Below the pieces are notes generated by a model, which saw only the letters and a list, made by a program, of their open reading frames with translations, made no database searches and was not told the origin of the DNA. From NCBI GenBank assembly GCA_023388515.1, contig JAEWGD010000042.1, positions 1 to 24,359 of the forward strand: a stretch of DNA of 24,359 nt, written 5' to 3'. Shown here in pieces: positions 14,702 to 23,956 of this stretch (position 1 is the stretch's first letter; each line of letters begins with the position of its first letter). The position numbers were made by a program, and so were the translations under genes. The DNA comes from Bacillota bacterium (GTDB lineage: Bacteria; Bacillota; Clostridia; Oscillospirales; Ruminococcaceae).

Positions 14702-15886
14702 ATGGAAAAAAGATTTATTTATGCAGATAACGCCGCTACAACTAAGGTTTCTGACGCTGTTTTGAACGCAATGTTACCTTATTTTAGTGAGTATTATGGA
14801 AACGCATCAAGTATCTATGAAATGGGTAGGAACGCTAAACGTGACTTGGAGATTTCAAGAGAAAAGGTTGCTAAAGCATTATCTTGTGAACCAAATGAGA
14901 TTTACTTTACAAGCTGTGGCTCGGAGGCTGATAATTGGGCGATTAAGGGCGTTTGCGAAAAGCTTGCTCCTAAGGGTAAAAAGCATATTATTACTTCTGT
15001 TTTTGAGCATCACGCTGTTCTTCATACCTGTGAGGCACTTGAAAGACAGGGCTTTGAGGTAACATATATATCAGTTGACGAAAAGGGCATTATTAGGCTT
15101 GATGAGTTGAAAAATGCTATTCGTGATGATACTGCAATTGTGTCGATTATGTTTGCTAATAACGAGATTGGTACGATTCAGCCGATAAAAGAAATTGCTG
15201 AAATTTGCCATGAACGTGGTGTAGTTTTTCACACTGATGCTGTACAAGCTATTGGAAATGTTGAGATTAATGTTAAGGAATTGGGCGTTGACCTGTTAGC
15301 ATTATCAGGACATAAAATTCACGCTCCTAAGGGGATTGGTGCTTTATATATCCGTAAAGGACTAGTTTTGCCAAACTTTATTCATGGTGGGGCTCAGGAG
15401 AGGAATAAGCGTGGTGGAACTGAAAATATTCCAGCGATAATTGGTTTAGGAGTTGCTATGGAAATTGCTAGTAAGGATATTCCACAGCGTGTTGAAAAGG
15501 TAACTAAACTGCGTAACAGGCTGATTGATGGCATTTTAACACTTCCTCATACAAGGCTTAATGGTGATAGGGATAAAAGGCTTTGTGGCAATTGCAATAT
15601 TTCTATTGAGGGGATTGAGGGCGAAAGCTTGCTTTTAATGCTTGATATGAATGGAATATGTGCTTCATCAGGTTCGGCTTGTACATCTGGCTCGCTTGAC
15701 CCGTCCCATGTAATGCTTTCGCTTGGATTAACACATGAAGTTGCACATGGCTCGCTAAGGCTTTCTATCAGTGATGAAATAACTGATGAAGATGTAGATT
15801 ATATTTTAGAAGTTATGCCAAAGGTAGTGACTCGTCTTCGTGATATGTCACCACTTTGGGAGAATATTATAAAGGCTGAGAAATAG
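14702..15886 (+). CDS. iscS: Cysteine desulfurase, NifS/IscS family
   Basis: A PLP enzyme that removes sulfur from cysteine and passes it to a scaffold for Fe-S cluster assembly. The 394-residue protein opens IYADNAATTKVS and has the PLP-binding segment GSEADNWAIKG, the E-HHAV His stacking motif, the Schiff-base Lys near 206 in SGHKIHAPKG, and the catalytic Cys near 326 in SSGSACTSG on a group I type loop. It starts at ATG 14702 with AGAAGG upstream; an in-frame TTG at 14696 has no better site. iscU starts 15 nt downstream, so the pair forms an assembly operon. The symbol nifS is also used for this clade. Confidence 0.94.
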   Translation: MEKRFIYADNAATTKVSDAVLNAMLPYFSEYYGNASSIYEMGRNAKRDLEISREKVAKALSCEPNEIYFTSCGSEADNWAIKGVCEKLAPKGKKHIITSVFEHHAVLHTCEALERQGFEVTYISVDEKGIIRLDELKNAIRDDTAIVSIMFANNEIGTIQPIKEIAEICHERGVVFHTDAVQAIGNVEINVKELGVDLLALSGHKIHAPKGIGALYIRKGLVLPNFIHGGAQERNKRGGTENIPAIIGLGVAMEIASKDIPQRVEKVTKLRNRLIDGILTLPHTRLNGDRDKRLCGNCNISIEGIEGESLLLMLDMNGICASSGSACTSGSLDPSHVMLSLGLTHEVAHGSLRLSISDEITDEDVDYILEVMPKVVTRLRDMSPLWENIIKAEK

Positions 15887-15901
15887 ATAAGGAGGTAAAT
15901 T

Positions 15902-16327
15902 ATGTTATATAGTGATAAGGTTTTAGACCATTTTACAAATCCAAGAAATGTTGGAGAAATAGAAGATGCAGATGGTATCGGTGAGGTTGGTAATGCTAAA
16001 TGTGGCGATATTATGAAAATGTACATTAAGGTAAAAGAGGGCATTATTACTGATGTAAAATTCAAGACTTTCGGCTGTGGAGCGGCTGTTGCAACGTCTT
16101 CAATGGCTACTGAATTAATTGCTGGAAAATCTATTGATGATGCCTTGAAGTTGTCAAATAAAGCAGTTGTTGAGGCACTTGACGGATTGCCACCAGTAAA
16201 GGTACATTGCTCAGTGTTGGCTGAACAGGCTATTAAATCTGCTATTTCCGATTACTATAAGAAACAGGGGATTGACCCTGTACCAATTGTTGGTGAAATA
16301 GGCGATTGTGACGCTTGCCATCACTAA
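15902..16327 (+). CDS. iscU: Fe-S cluster assembly scaffold IscU/NifU N-terminal type
   Basis: A 141-residue scaffold on which Fe-S clusters are built with sulfur from the desulfurase encoded just upstream. The three cluster cysteines are in place: NAKCGD (near 34), TFGCGAA (near 59) and VHCSVLAE (near 102). It starts MLYSDKVLDHFTNPRNVGEIE, the standard opening. The Asp of AKCGD is the residue often involved in cluster release. The C-terminus ends with an extra Cys pair and His, GDCDACHH, beyond the core fold. AAGGAGG lies 7 nt before the ATG. Confidence 0.95.
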   Translation: MLYSDKVLDHFTNPRNVGEIEDADGIGEVGNAKCGDIMKMYIKVKEGIITDVKFKTFGCGAAVATSSMATELIAGKSIDDALKLSNKAVVEALDGLPPVKVHCSVLAEQAIKSAISDYYKKQGIDPVPIVGEIGDCDACHH

Positions 16328-16337
16328 AAAATAATAG

Positions 16338-16373
16338 AAGGTGGAAAACATTAATTTGTTTTCCACCTTTTTT
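16338..16373. terminator. Bidirectional terminator after iscU and the ydjH-like gene
   Basis: AAGGTGGAAAACA (16338-16350) pairs with TGTTTTCCACCTT (16357-16369), a 13-bp perfect stem; T6 follows on the plus strand and a T-rich stretch on the minus strand. Confidence 0.92.
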
Positions 16374-16418
16374 GATTACTATTTTAATTAGAATAACAGA
16401 ATGGAGATACTATTAATC

Positions 16419-17156
16419 TTAACGGCTTCTTCCACCGCCACCGTGAGTACCACCACTGCTTGATCTATGCGTTGATGTTCCTCCACCACCGCCACCACTG
16501 TCGGTTTCAATTCTTACTTTGGTTACATATTCACGGATAAAGTCATCTCTACTTTCGTGCATTTTTGTTTTATTGTTACAGACATAGTTTGTAGCAGAGA
16601 TTGACTTATGTAGCTTATATCGTGAAACAATGAATAAGCAAATAATGATTGCTATAACAGCACTAATACCAAAACTTATACCTATTGCCGAAAGCCAGTT
16701 GTAGTTATTTCCTAGCGAATCAACAAAAGCAAGTGATGCACCTTTAAAATTGCTGTTTTGGAGTTTCGGTGTAATATTATCAAACATTTGTTGTATGTCG
16801 GAATCATCATATTTTTTAATTGCAGAGCCACTTGTAGAAATCCAATCAATCTTTGTGTCATTATTGATTAGCAATAATATTCCATCAGTGTTAATTCCAA
16901 ATAAATCATCGTAAAAATCATCAGCATAGTTCATGGCTGATTTGCCACCTATATCGTCAGTAATTACAATGCAGACATTCATGTCATACTTGCTTGTAGC
17001 CTCTTCAATTGCATTATTGACAGTTGCCTCTTCGCTATCAGTTAGACTATCATCATAGTCAAAAACCATGCTATCAGTATAACTAGCGAACGCAGATGGC
17101 ATAGAGAGAGTGAATATAATAAAGAAAAGAGGTAGAATTATTCTTAGCTTTTTCAT
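16419..17156 (-). CDS. TPM-domain membrane protein, YdjH-like
   Basis: A 245-residue protein with an N-terminal signal peptide or anchor (residues 1-25, ending SAFAS), an extracytoplasmic TPM domain (about 28-150, of the TLP18.3/Psb32/MOLO-1 group; NIVITD-like strand VCIVITDD and GILLLINN are visible), one membrane helix (about 153-178) and a cytoplasmic tail rich in Gly and Ser ending GGTHGGGGRSR. Its start overlaps the stop of the upstream zinc-ribbon gene by ATGA, so translation is coupled. The same set (SPFH, zinc-ribbon, TPM) is the Bacillus ydjI-ydjG-ydjH cluster, linked there to PspA and membrane stress; YdjH identity is by context and domain. Confidence 0.82.
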   Translation of the reverse strand: MKKLRIILPLFFIIFTLSMPSAFASYTDSMVFDYDDSLTDSEEATVNNAIEEATSKYDMNVCIVITDDIGGKSAMNYADDFYDDLFGINTDGILLLINNDTKIDWISTSGSAIKKYDDSDIQQMFDNITPKLQNSNFKGASLAFVDSLGNNYNWLSAIGISFGISAVIAIIICLFIVSRYKLHKSISATNYVCNNKTKMHESRDDFIREYVTKVRIETDSGGGGGGTSTHRSSSGGTHGGGGRSR

Positions 17157-18220
17157 GATAATAAATACCCCCCTAATGTTAAAATAAGGGTGAGTCCGCC
17201 TAAAATTGCACCACAGAACCTTAAAAGTTTTGGCATACTTAGAGGAGGAATTCCAGCAAGCTTGCGAGTTTGCCCATTAATAACGAATGAATAGATTTTC
17301 TCATTATATTTAAAAGACATAAACCACACAGGCAAAAGCATATATTTCCAGTCGGTTTTCATAATGCTTATATCAGAATTAGTAACCGAAATGGAGGAAT
17401 AGCCTTTCATAGTTGAACGTATAAGCCTGTCACTTCCGTTAACAGCTCTGTTCTTAATTCTTGGGAAAACAACTGCCTTATCGACATCATATTTATCAGC
17501 GAAAAATCCACTTAAAAACGACATAGAAAAGTTTTTCATTGCATTATAGTCAAAAGGCTCAATTGCCTCCATAAGCTCATCATCAATCTTACTTGAGCCA
17601 TCGGCAGGAATCCCCTCCATAACAATATCTGCACGCCTTACAAGAGCGTATTCCTTTGTTTCGGTGTATCTATATTGCCCTGAATTCCATGACCGAATTT
17701 TTTTCCCCACTGCATTCACATTCGCCTTAACATCGCAGTCAGCAATCCAAAACGGAACATAAACACCAGACATTTTCTCTAGCTGTTGATTGGATTTAAA
17801 CTCATTAGGCAAAAACCATTTTTTCTTGCACCAGTCCTTGAACAGTTTCTCTGCCTCTTCCTTATCAACGTTGAATGCGACAATTTTATCTGGCTTATAA
17901 TCGCCCGAAAGCCTGCCCGAAAGAATAACAGGATTATGGCAATAGTAGCAGAATGTAGCTGATGTTGTGTCCTCAGACATAATTTCAGCACCACAGTTAG
18001 GGCATGAATAAAGATTCGTATGCTCCTCAAACTCCTGTTGCACCTTTTTGACTTCCTCAACATTTTCGTCAAGTTTCATGCTTTCGTTTTTATCAAATAT
18101 ATCTTTTATTTCAGTTTCAGTAAACTCACTCAAGCAATATTGACAGCCAAAATCTTGATTGTCAGCCTGAAATTCCAGATTACCACCACAGTTAGGACAT
18201 TTATATTGAACAACTTCCAT
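17153..18220 (-). CDS. Double zinc-ribbon membrane protein, YdjG-like
   Basis: A 355-residue protein. Two zinc ribbons lie at the N-terminus: YKCPNCGGNLEF...GCQYC (about 7-29) and YSCPNCGAEIMS...FCYYCH (about 71-95), joined by a charged, probably helical stretch. A middle domain includes GVYVPFWIADCDVKANV, and LLPVWFMSFKYNEKIYSFVINGQTRK precedes a C-terminal hydrophobic helix (about 332-353). Proteins of this layout are often misnamed as helicase-like; nothing here suggests DNA unwinding. It sits between the SPFH and TPM genes, 21 nt after the first and overlapping the second, matching Bacillus YdjG. GAGGTG precedes the ATG. Confidence 0.82.
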   Translation of the reverse strand: MEVVQYKCPNCGGNLEFQADNQDFGCQYCLSEFTETEIKDIFDKNESMKLDENVEEVKKVQQEFEEHTNLYSCPNCGAEIMSEDTTSATFCYYCHNPVILSGRLSGDYKPDKIVAFNVDKEEAEKLFKDWCKKKWFLPNEFKSNQQLEKMSGVYVPFWIADCDVKANVNAVGKKIRSWNSGQYRYTETKEYALVRRADIVMEGIPADGSSKIDDELMEAIEPFDYNAMKNFSMSFLSGFFADKYDVDKAVVFPRIKNRAVNGSDRLIRSTMKGYSSISVTNSDISIMKTDWKYMLLPVWFMSFKYNEKIYSFVINGQTRKLAGIPPLSMPKLLRFCGAILGGLTLILTLGGYLLS

Positions 18221-18241
18221 TAATTACACCTCAAGTTCTAT

Positions 18242-19516
18242 CTAAAGTGGTTTCCTATTTCCACAGCCTGAACAGAAATTTCCACTGTTCTCAATCCCAC
18301 ATGAACATTTCCATGATGATGGTTGAGGGTTTCCACATTGTGAACAGAATTTACTAGTATTTTTATTTCCACATGAGCAATCCCAAGCTGTTGGTTCTAC
18401 TGGCTTTGGGTTACCACATTCCGAACAGAACTTACCAGCGTTATTGCTTTTACCACAAGAACAATTCCACCCACTTGCAACAGGAGGAGGTGCTTGTTGT
18501 TGCTGTTGATATTGTTGCTGATTTTGCATTTGCATACGGTTAGTTTCAGATGCTGATTGCATAAAGCCACCACCAGCATTCATTCCCATACCAATACCCA
18601 TAAATGCCTGCCCAGCACCAGCAGTATTTGAACCTGCTGCCTCAATTCCTTGAGCAACAGAACCTTGAACATATCCCTCACGAATGGTAGGGTCTGAAAG
18701 CATAGCACCTTTATTACGCATATTAATAAGCTGTTTGCTTTCCTCATCATAACTAATACTAGATATTCCGACTGAAACAACTTCAAGTCCACGAAGTTCT
18801 TTCCAATCCTCATCAAGCACAGATGCCATATACTTTGAAAGCTCCATACCCTTTGAAGGAAGTGAAGAAATTCTCACGCCATCAACTGACATTTGGTTAA
18901 TAGCAGCCTGTAAAGCAGTTAGATATTCGGACAAGTACTGCTCATTAATTGAGTTCATATCAACCTTATCAGCATTTCTTGGAACAGACTCGGTGAAGAA
19001 TTTCAATGGATCTGTAACCTTAACGGAATATGTACCGTGACAACGTAAAAACAGTTCAGCATTATAGAAATTATCGAAATAGTTTATAGGGTTTTTTGTG
19101 CCGAACTTAATTCCCTTAATTTCTTGTAAGTTTATGTAAAAAACCTGTTGTGAAGTTGATGGCGTACCACCAAACTTAATTCTTCTAAAAGTTTCCTTCA
19201 TTGCATCACCCAACTGTCCATTAAACATTGATGGTGCAGATGATAAATAAACTTGATAATAGCCTTCTTCAGCCGAATAATCAACGATTTTTCCGTTGTC
19301 AAGCAAAATCATCATTTGGTTAGGGTAAACATGGATAACAGAGCCGTTAGACACATTATTATCATAGCTTTTTGTATTGCTTGAGCGTTTTGTCTTAACT
19401 TTTACGCCTCTTACCATCATCGTAGTAGGACCCATCTCATCGGGTTCAATGACTTCAAGCCACTGGTCAGCCAGCCCACCAGAAACCGAGCCAGCAACTG
19501 CTTTAATTATTCCCAT
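18242..19516 (-). CDS. SPFH-domain protein with three C-terminal zinc ribbons, YdjI-like
   Basis: A 424-residue cytoplasmic SPFH (flotillin/band-7-like) protein of the YdjI branch, sometimes labelled virion core protein. It starts MGIIKAVAGSVSGGLADQW and has no membrane helix. The SPFH core spans about 25-270, followed by a Gly/Ala/Met-rich stretch and a Gln-rich linker. The tail has three near-identical zinc ribbons, CSCGKSNNAGKFCSECG, CSCGNKNTSKFCSQCG and CSCGIENSGNFCSGCG (about 349-421). First gene of the ydjI-ydjG-ydjH-like operon; GGAGG lies 7 nt before the ATG. In Bacillus this set works with PspA at the membrane; no pspA gene is in this window. Confidence 0.85.
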   Translation of the reverse strand: MGIIKAVAGSVSGGLADQWLEVIEPDEMGPTTMMVRGVKVKTKRSSNTKSYDNNVSNGSVIHVYPNQMMILLDNGKIVDYSAEEGYYQVYLSSAPSMFNGQLGDAMKETFRRIKFGGTPSTSQQVFYINLQEIKGIKFGTKNPINYFDNFYNAELFLRCHGTYSVKVTDPLKFFTESVPRNADKVDMNSINEQYLSEYLTALQAAINQMSVDGVRISSLPSKGMELSKYMASVLDEDWKELRGLEVVSVGISSISYDEESKQLINMRNKGAMLSDPTIREGYVQGSVAQGIEAAGSNTAGAGQAFMGIGMGMNAGGGFMQSASETNRMQMQNQQQYQQQQQAPPPVASGWNCSCGKSNNAGKFCSECGNPKPVEPTAWDCSCGNKNTSKFCSQCGNPQPSSWKCSCGIENSGNFCSGCGNRKPL

Positions 19517-19558
19517 TTTATTACCTCCAAAAAATATAATTTAAATAGTATCAGAATA

Positions 19559-19587
19559 AGTATATCATAATTTTAAAATCTTTGCAA
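19559..19587 (-). promoter_or_regulatory. Sigma-A promoter of the ydjI-like operon
   Basis: On the minus strand TTGCAA (19587-19582), 17-bp spacer, extended -10 TGATATACT (TATACT at 19564-19559). It lies in the 96-bp gap after mfd, where I see no strong terminator, so some mfd read-through is possible. Confidence 0.75.
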
Positions 19588-19612
19588 TAAATAATGGCTT
19601 TTTAACCTTTTT

Positions 19613-22600
19613 TTAATTTATATTCATAGTAGACAGCACTTCATTCATTAACTCAATAGACTTTTGGTTTTCATTCAGATTGACACCGATATATGGTTTA
19701 TCAAAGCTATTGAACAGAATTCGCCCTCTAAAGTTTTTGGATAGTTCAGATAATTGGTCCATTGACGGATGCTCAATATAGAAAATAAGCTGATTTTTCA
19801 CCTGTGATATTTCGCTAATGCCAAGCCTTGCAGCAGTATTCCTAAGCAGTGAGGTTTGAATAAGCCCAAGTATAGCCTTTGGAGGCTCACCGTAACGGTC
19901 AATCAGTTCATCAATAAAGTCCATGCTATCCTCATTAGTTGAAATTGACGCAATTCTTCTGTAAACATCAAGTCTTTGTGACAGGCTTTCAATATATTTT
20001 TCAGGAATATGAGCCTCAATCTGAATATCAACAATACAGTCTTCAGCCTTTTGAATTGGTTCACCCTTTTCTTCAGCGATAGCCTCTGAAAGAAGTCGCA
20101 GATACATATCATAGCCGACAGCCTCCATATGCCCATGCTGTTTGCCACTTAAAACATTTCCAGCACCACGAATTTCAAGGTCACGCATAGCAATTCTAAA
20201 GCCACTTCCGAACTGCGTAAACTCCCTTATAGCATTAAGTCGCTTTGACGCAACCTCTGTGAGAACCTTGCCTTTTCTGAATGTAAAATATGCGTACGCT
20301 CGCCTGTTAGAACGTCCCACACGTCCCCTTAGCTGATATAGCTGTGAAAGTCCAAATCTATCAGCATCTTCTATTATAAGCGTATTTACATTAGCAACAT
20401 CAACGCCAGTTTCAATAATCGTTGTGCATACCAAAACATCAATTTCATGGTCAACAAGCTGTCGCCAAATTTCAGACATGGCTTCTTCAGGCATCTGTCC
20501 ATGAGCGTAAGCAATCCTTGCATCGGGGAGAAGTTCCTGTAACTGAACAGCACACCTCGCAATAGTTTCGACACGATTATGAATGAAATACACCTGTCCA
20601 CCACGCTTTAACTCCTTTGAGATAGCCTGAACAATAATCCCCATATTATGTTCAACAACATAGGTTTGAACAGGATACCTGTCCTGTGGAGGCTCTTCAA
20701 TTACCGACATATCTCTAATGCCACTCATAGCCATATTCAGCGTTCTTGGAATTGGCGTTGCCGATAGCGTAAGCACATCAACACCCGCAAAATACTCCTT
20801 AAACTTCTCCTTATGAGCAACACCAAAACGCTGTTCCTCATCAATTACAGCAAGCCCAAGCGACTTGAACTCAATATCCTTTTGCACAAGTCTATGAGTA
20901 CCGATAACAATATCTATCTTGCCACTTTTCAACTTTTTAAGGATTTCAAGCTGTTGCTTAGGAGTTCTAAAGCGTGATAACAACTCAATATTTACTGGAA
21001 ATTGTTCAAATCTCTTTAATGCAGTCTGGTAATGTTGCCATGCCAAAACAGTTGTAGGCACAAGGATTGAGCATTGCTTTCCATCAAGCACACATTTGAA
21101 TGCAGCACGAAATGCAACCTCTGTTTTTCCAAAGCCAACGTCACCACAAAGAAGCCTATCCATAGGGCGAATACGCTCCATATCAGCTTTTATTTCTTCT
21201 ATGCAACGGAGTTGGTCGTCCGTTTCAATATAGGAAAAACGCTCCTCAAAGTCATGCTGTAATTCGCTGTCGGGAGTGAAAGCAAAGCCCTTGCTATTCT
21301 CTCTTTTGGCATAAAGTGCAATAAGCTCCTTAGCAATATCCTTCACAGCATTTTTTACATTACTGCGTGTTTTTTGCCATTCAGCAGAGGAAAGCTTGTG
21401 GAGCTTAACTCCAGTTTCATCACTTGTACCGATATATCTTGAAACCATATCAAGTTGTGTAACAGGAACATAAACCTTATCTGTCCCAGCATATTGAATA
21501 GTAATATAATCTTTAGTAATACCCTCCATTTCAAGCTTGCGAATTCCAACAAATCGCCCTATTCCATGCAAGGAATGAACAACTAAATCACCAGCTGAAA
21601 TATCAGATAAATATCGTATTTCCTCACCTTTTTTATGCTTTTTTAGCTTTTTCTTTTGCTGAACAGCTTTTGTATGAGTAATCAACGCTGACTTTATTTC
21701 AGGATACTCAAATCCACCCGATAAACTTCCAGCCATGAGCAGAACTCTGCCATTTTCAGCAACAGAATTTTCATTAGCAATATCGCAGGAGATACCACTT
21801 TCAGTCAAATCATTAGCAAGAATTGGCAAGGTTTTCTCACTGCCAGCAAAAAGAACAACCCTGTAATCTCTACTGCAAAAGGAATTCAAATCCTCAATAA
21901 GTTGACGGATTTCACCACCCCAAGATGCTGTTTGCAATGCCTCAAAATTAATTAATTTCTGAAAATTCACCCTACTATTTCCATGCATAAAGACATCAAG
22001 ATAAACTTGAGGATATTTCTCAGCAAGACTTAAAAACTGCGTAGTATCAAGATAATAGCCATCAAGACCTTTGCAAAGCTCGCCCTCTTCAAGCAATAGC
22101 TTAATATCCTCATTATTCTGTGCTATGATTGATTTTGCCTTTTCTGCAATGCTCGAATATTCATTGAAAATTACCGTTTCGCTTACATAATCAAAAACAG
22201 TAGCAGGCTTATCGTAAGCAAGTGGAATGTACTTGTCAATATTTTTAAGAGTGAGCTTATCCCTCAATCGGCTAGCGTCAGAATTCAGCTTTTCCTTAAC
22301 AACCGTTGCACGTTTGCCCCTTATGCCTTTTGCGAAACTTTCAATCTTATCAGCCAGTATCTCCCTGTCAATAATTATTTCCAAAGCAGGGGTAATTTGC
22401 ATACTTTCACATGAATCAGTACGTCGCTGGCTTTCAATATCAAACGCTGAAATGCTGTCAATCTCATCGCCCCAAAATTCAAGCCTATACGGGAAATCCG
22501 ACTGAACAGGGAAGATGTCAACAATCGCACCTCTAACTGAAAACTGAGATGTACCCTCAACCGTTTCGCTAAATGAATACCCACATTCAACAAGCTTTCT

Positions 22601-23056
22601 TGTTAACTCATGAATTTGAACTTCTTCGCCTTGTTTTAGCGTTATTGTGCTATCAATAAGCACGCTTTTAGGTATTGTCAACTGCAAAACTGCCTCTATA
22701 TTTGCAATCAAAAACTTACATTCGCCTGTGCAAATTTTAGACAGGGTTGCAAGACGGATATTTTCATATTCACGAGAAACGCCCTCAACATTTGTGAGGG
22801 TAAATTCTTTTGATGGAAATGCAAAAGCAAGATTCTGCCCAGCCATTTCATTTATATCATAACATAGCTTTTTAGCATTAGCCTCATCATCTGTAACAAC
22901 AAGAGTTGTTCCATCCTTTTCCAAAGCATAGATAAGATGTGCCTTATGAATTTGAGAAACACCAGTTACGGAAATCGGATAAATACCGTTATCAAGGCAA
23001 TTTTTAAGCTCTTTAAAGCTTGAAATCTCATTGATAATTTGTTTAAATATCTGCAA
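19613..23056 (-). CDS. mfd: Transcription-repair coupling factor
   Basis: Displaces RNA polymerase stalled at DNA damage and recruits UvrA. The 1147-residue length is typical. In order: an N-terminal UvrB-like module with VTGVSQIHKAHL, the RNA polymerase-interacting (CarD-like) domain around DLVVHSLHGIGRFVGI (near 489), the helicase Walker A GDVGFGKTE (near 635), DEEQRFGV (near 740), SATPIPRTLNMA, and RGRVGRSNRRAYAYF with the downstream TRG region. The N-terminus begins at TTG (23056-23054): AGGAGG is 7 nt upstream and no ATG fits. It follows pth by 27 nt and probably shares its transcript. Confidence 0.97.
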   Translation of the reverse strand: MQIFKQIINEISSFKELKNCLDNGIYPISVTGVSQIHKAHLIYALEKDGTTLVVTDDEANAKKLCYDINEMAGQNLAFAFPSKEFTLTNVEGVSREYENIRLATLSKICTGECKFLIANIEAVLQLTIPKSVLIDSTITLKQGEEVQIHELTRKLVECGYSFSETVEGTSQFSVRGAIVDIFPVQSDFPYRLEFWGDEIDSISAFDIESQRRTDSCESMQITPALEIIIDREILADKIESFAKGIRGKRATVVKEKLNSDASRLRDKLTLKNIDKYIPLAYDKPATVFDYVSETVIFNEYSSIAEKAKSIIAQNNEDIKLLLEEGELCKGLDGYYLDTTQFLSLAEKYPQVYLDVFMHGNSRVNFQKLINFEALQTASWGGEIRQLIEDLNSFCSRDYRVVLFAGSEKTLPILANDLTESGISCDIANENSVAENGRVLLMAGSLSGGFEYPEIKSALITHTKAVQQKKKLKKHKKGEEIRYLSDISAGDLVVHSLHGIGRFVGIRKLEMEGITKDYITIQYAGTDKVYVPVTQLDMVSRYIGTSDETGVKLHKLSSAEWQKTRSNVKNAVKDIAKELIALYAKRENSKGFAFTPDSELQHDFEERFSYIETDDQLRCIEEIKADMERIRPMDRLLCGDVGFGKTEVAFRAAFKCVLDGKQCSILVPTTVLAWQHYQTALKRFEQFPVNIELLSRFRTPKQQLEILKKLKSGKIDIVIGTHRLVQKDIEFKSLGLAVIDEEQRFGVAHKEKFKEYFAGVDVLTLSATPIPRTLNMAMSGIRDMSVIEEPPQDRYPVQTYVVEHNMGIIVQAISKELKRGGQVYFIHNRVETIARCAVQLQELLPDARIAYAHGQMPEEAMSEIWRQLVDHEIDVLVCTTIIETGVDVANVNTLIIEDADRFGLSQLYQLRGRVGRSNRRAYAYFTFRKGKVLTEVASKRLNAIREFTQFGSGFRIAMRDLEIRGAGNVLSGKQHGHMEAVGYDMYLRLLSEAIAEEKGEPIQKAEDCIVDIQIEAHIPEKYIESLSQRLDVYRRIASISTNEDSMDFIDELIDRYGEPPKAILGLIQTSLLRNTAARLGISEISQVKNQLIFYIEHPSMDQLSELSKNFRGRILFNSFDKPYIGVNLNENQKSIELMNEVLSTMNIN

Positions 23057-23083
23057 AAAAATGCCTCCTATTTATGAAGAAAA

Positions 23084-23704
23084 TTAATTATATTCATTCA
23101 TAGCCTTGTCAATCTGGTCGCTAACTATCAATTCAACGCATTTACACGCCTCATCACAAGCCTTTTTAATTAGTGGAATATCATCTTTTTTAAAGTCCGA
23201 CAGCACCCAATCAGCAAGGTTATAATCAGGGTGGGGCTTTTTTCCAACACCAATTTTAATGCGTGGAAATGTATCAGCACCCGTAAGCAGAATAATACTT
23301 TTTATCCCATTATGCCCGCCGTCACTTCCTTTTCGGCGTATACGGAGCAATGATGGTTCAATAGTGACATCGTCATAGATAACAAGCACGTTTTCTATTG
23401 GGATTTTGTAGAAATTCATCGCTTCAACAACAGCCTGCCCACTATCATTCATAAATGTTGAGGGTTTCATAAGCAGACAATGTTTACCATTTATTGTGGT
23501 ATCGCCGATTAGGGACTTAAACTTTATCTTTTTGATAGAGGTGTTATATTTGTTTGCGAGGGTATCGAGAGCCATAAAGCCAGCGTTATGGCGTGTGTTT
23601 TCGTATTTAGTGCCAGGATTACCTAAACCGACGATTATATGTGATACGGGTTCGGTAGAGGTAGGTGGCGAGGATATTTTATCGAAAAGGTTAAAGATAT
23701 TCAT
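23084..23704 (-). CDS. pth: Peptidyl-tRNA hydrolase
   Basis: Releases peptides from prematurely dropped peptidyl-tRNA. The protein has 206 residues. The family core starts at HIIVGLGNPGTKYENTRHNAGF, with catalytic His39 (E. coli H20), and continues MKPSTFMNDSG (substrate Asn) and VIYDDVTIE (Asp). GSDGGHNGIKSI follows, then FPRIKIGVGKP-like sequence. About 20 residues, MNIFNLFDKISSPPTSTEPV, precede the usual start and look unstructured. The ATG is unusual: only GGAG about 12 nt upstream could serve as a ribosome site, and a run of eight C (minus strand) lies between. No clear promoter is seen upstream. First gene of pth-mfd. Confidence 0.93.
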   Translation of the reverse strand: MNIFNLFDKISSPPTSTEPVSHIIVGLGNPGTKYENTRHNAGFMALDTLANKYNTSIKKIKFKSLIGDTTINGKHCLLMKPSTFMNDSGQAVVEAMNFYKIPIENVLVIYDDVTIEPSLLRIRRKGSDGGHNGIKSIILLTGADTFPRIKIGVGKKPHPDYNLADWVLSDFKKDDIPLIKKACDEACKCVELIVSDQIDKAMNEYN

Positions 23705-23705
23705 T

Positions 23706-23713
23706 GGGGGGGG
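23706..23713. repeat. G8 homopolymer at the 5' end of pth
   Basis: Eight consecutive G on the plus strand (C8 in pth mRNA), one base from the pth start codon, in an AT-rich region. Confidence 0.9.
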
Positions 23714-23738
23714 TGCTCCGTTTCATATTATTTGCTCT

Positions 23739-23754
23739 AACGCCGCATGGCGTT
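23739..23754. other. Short perfect hairpin upstream of pth
   Basis: AACGCC-GCAT-GGCGTT, a 6-bp stem with a 4-nt loop. It lies in the non-coding stretch between pth and repeat copy B; no U-run on the minus strand, so not a terminator for that side. Confidence 0.5.
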
Positions 23755-23862
23755 TTGTGTTGCTTTCGCTATGGTTTTTGGTTGCCTTACTTTCCTTCAA
23801 TGTAAATTTATCTGTTAAGGATAGTGAAGTATGGTTTTTGTTTTCTTTGTTGTCTTTCAATA

Positions 23863-23956
23863 TACTTTCCGTATTGTTAAATTTAGTTGTGGGTGTTCAT
23901 TTCTTTGCTTGCCCAAAGAAACGAACCAAAGAAATGCACAACTGCCGTTGAGGCTT
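23863..23956. mobile_element. MITE-like element copy B, left half only
   Basis: Matches copy A from its left terminal repeat (TACTTTCCGTATTGTTAAAT) through TTAGTTGTGGGTGTTCATTTCTTTG and the CAAAGAAACGAACCAAAGAA hairpin to TTGAGGCTT, then stops. The flank on its left (23819-23862, ATAGTGAAGTAT...TTTTCTTTGTTGTC-TTTCAAT) also matches the left flank of copy A. The right half is missing or replaced by about 190 bp of unrelated sequence. Confidence 0.8.

Noticed and set aside
23496..23951. 151-residue plus-strand ORF ending in FFACPKKRTKE-like sequence
   Set aside because: Its first half is antisense to pth and its second half reads through the repeat element; the peptide is a by-product of the CAAAGAAACGAACCAAAGAA repeat.
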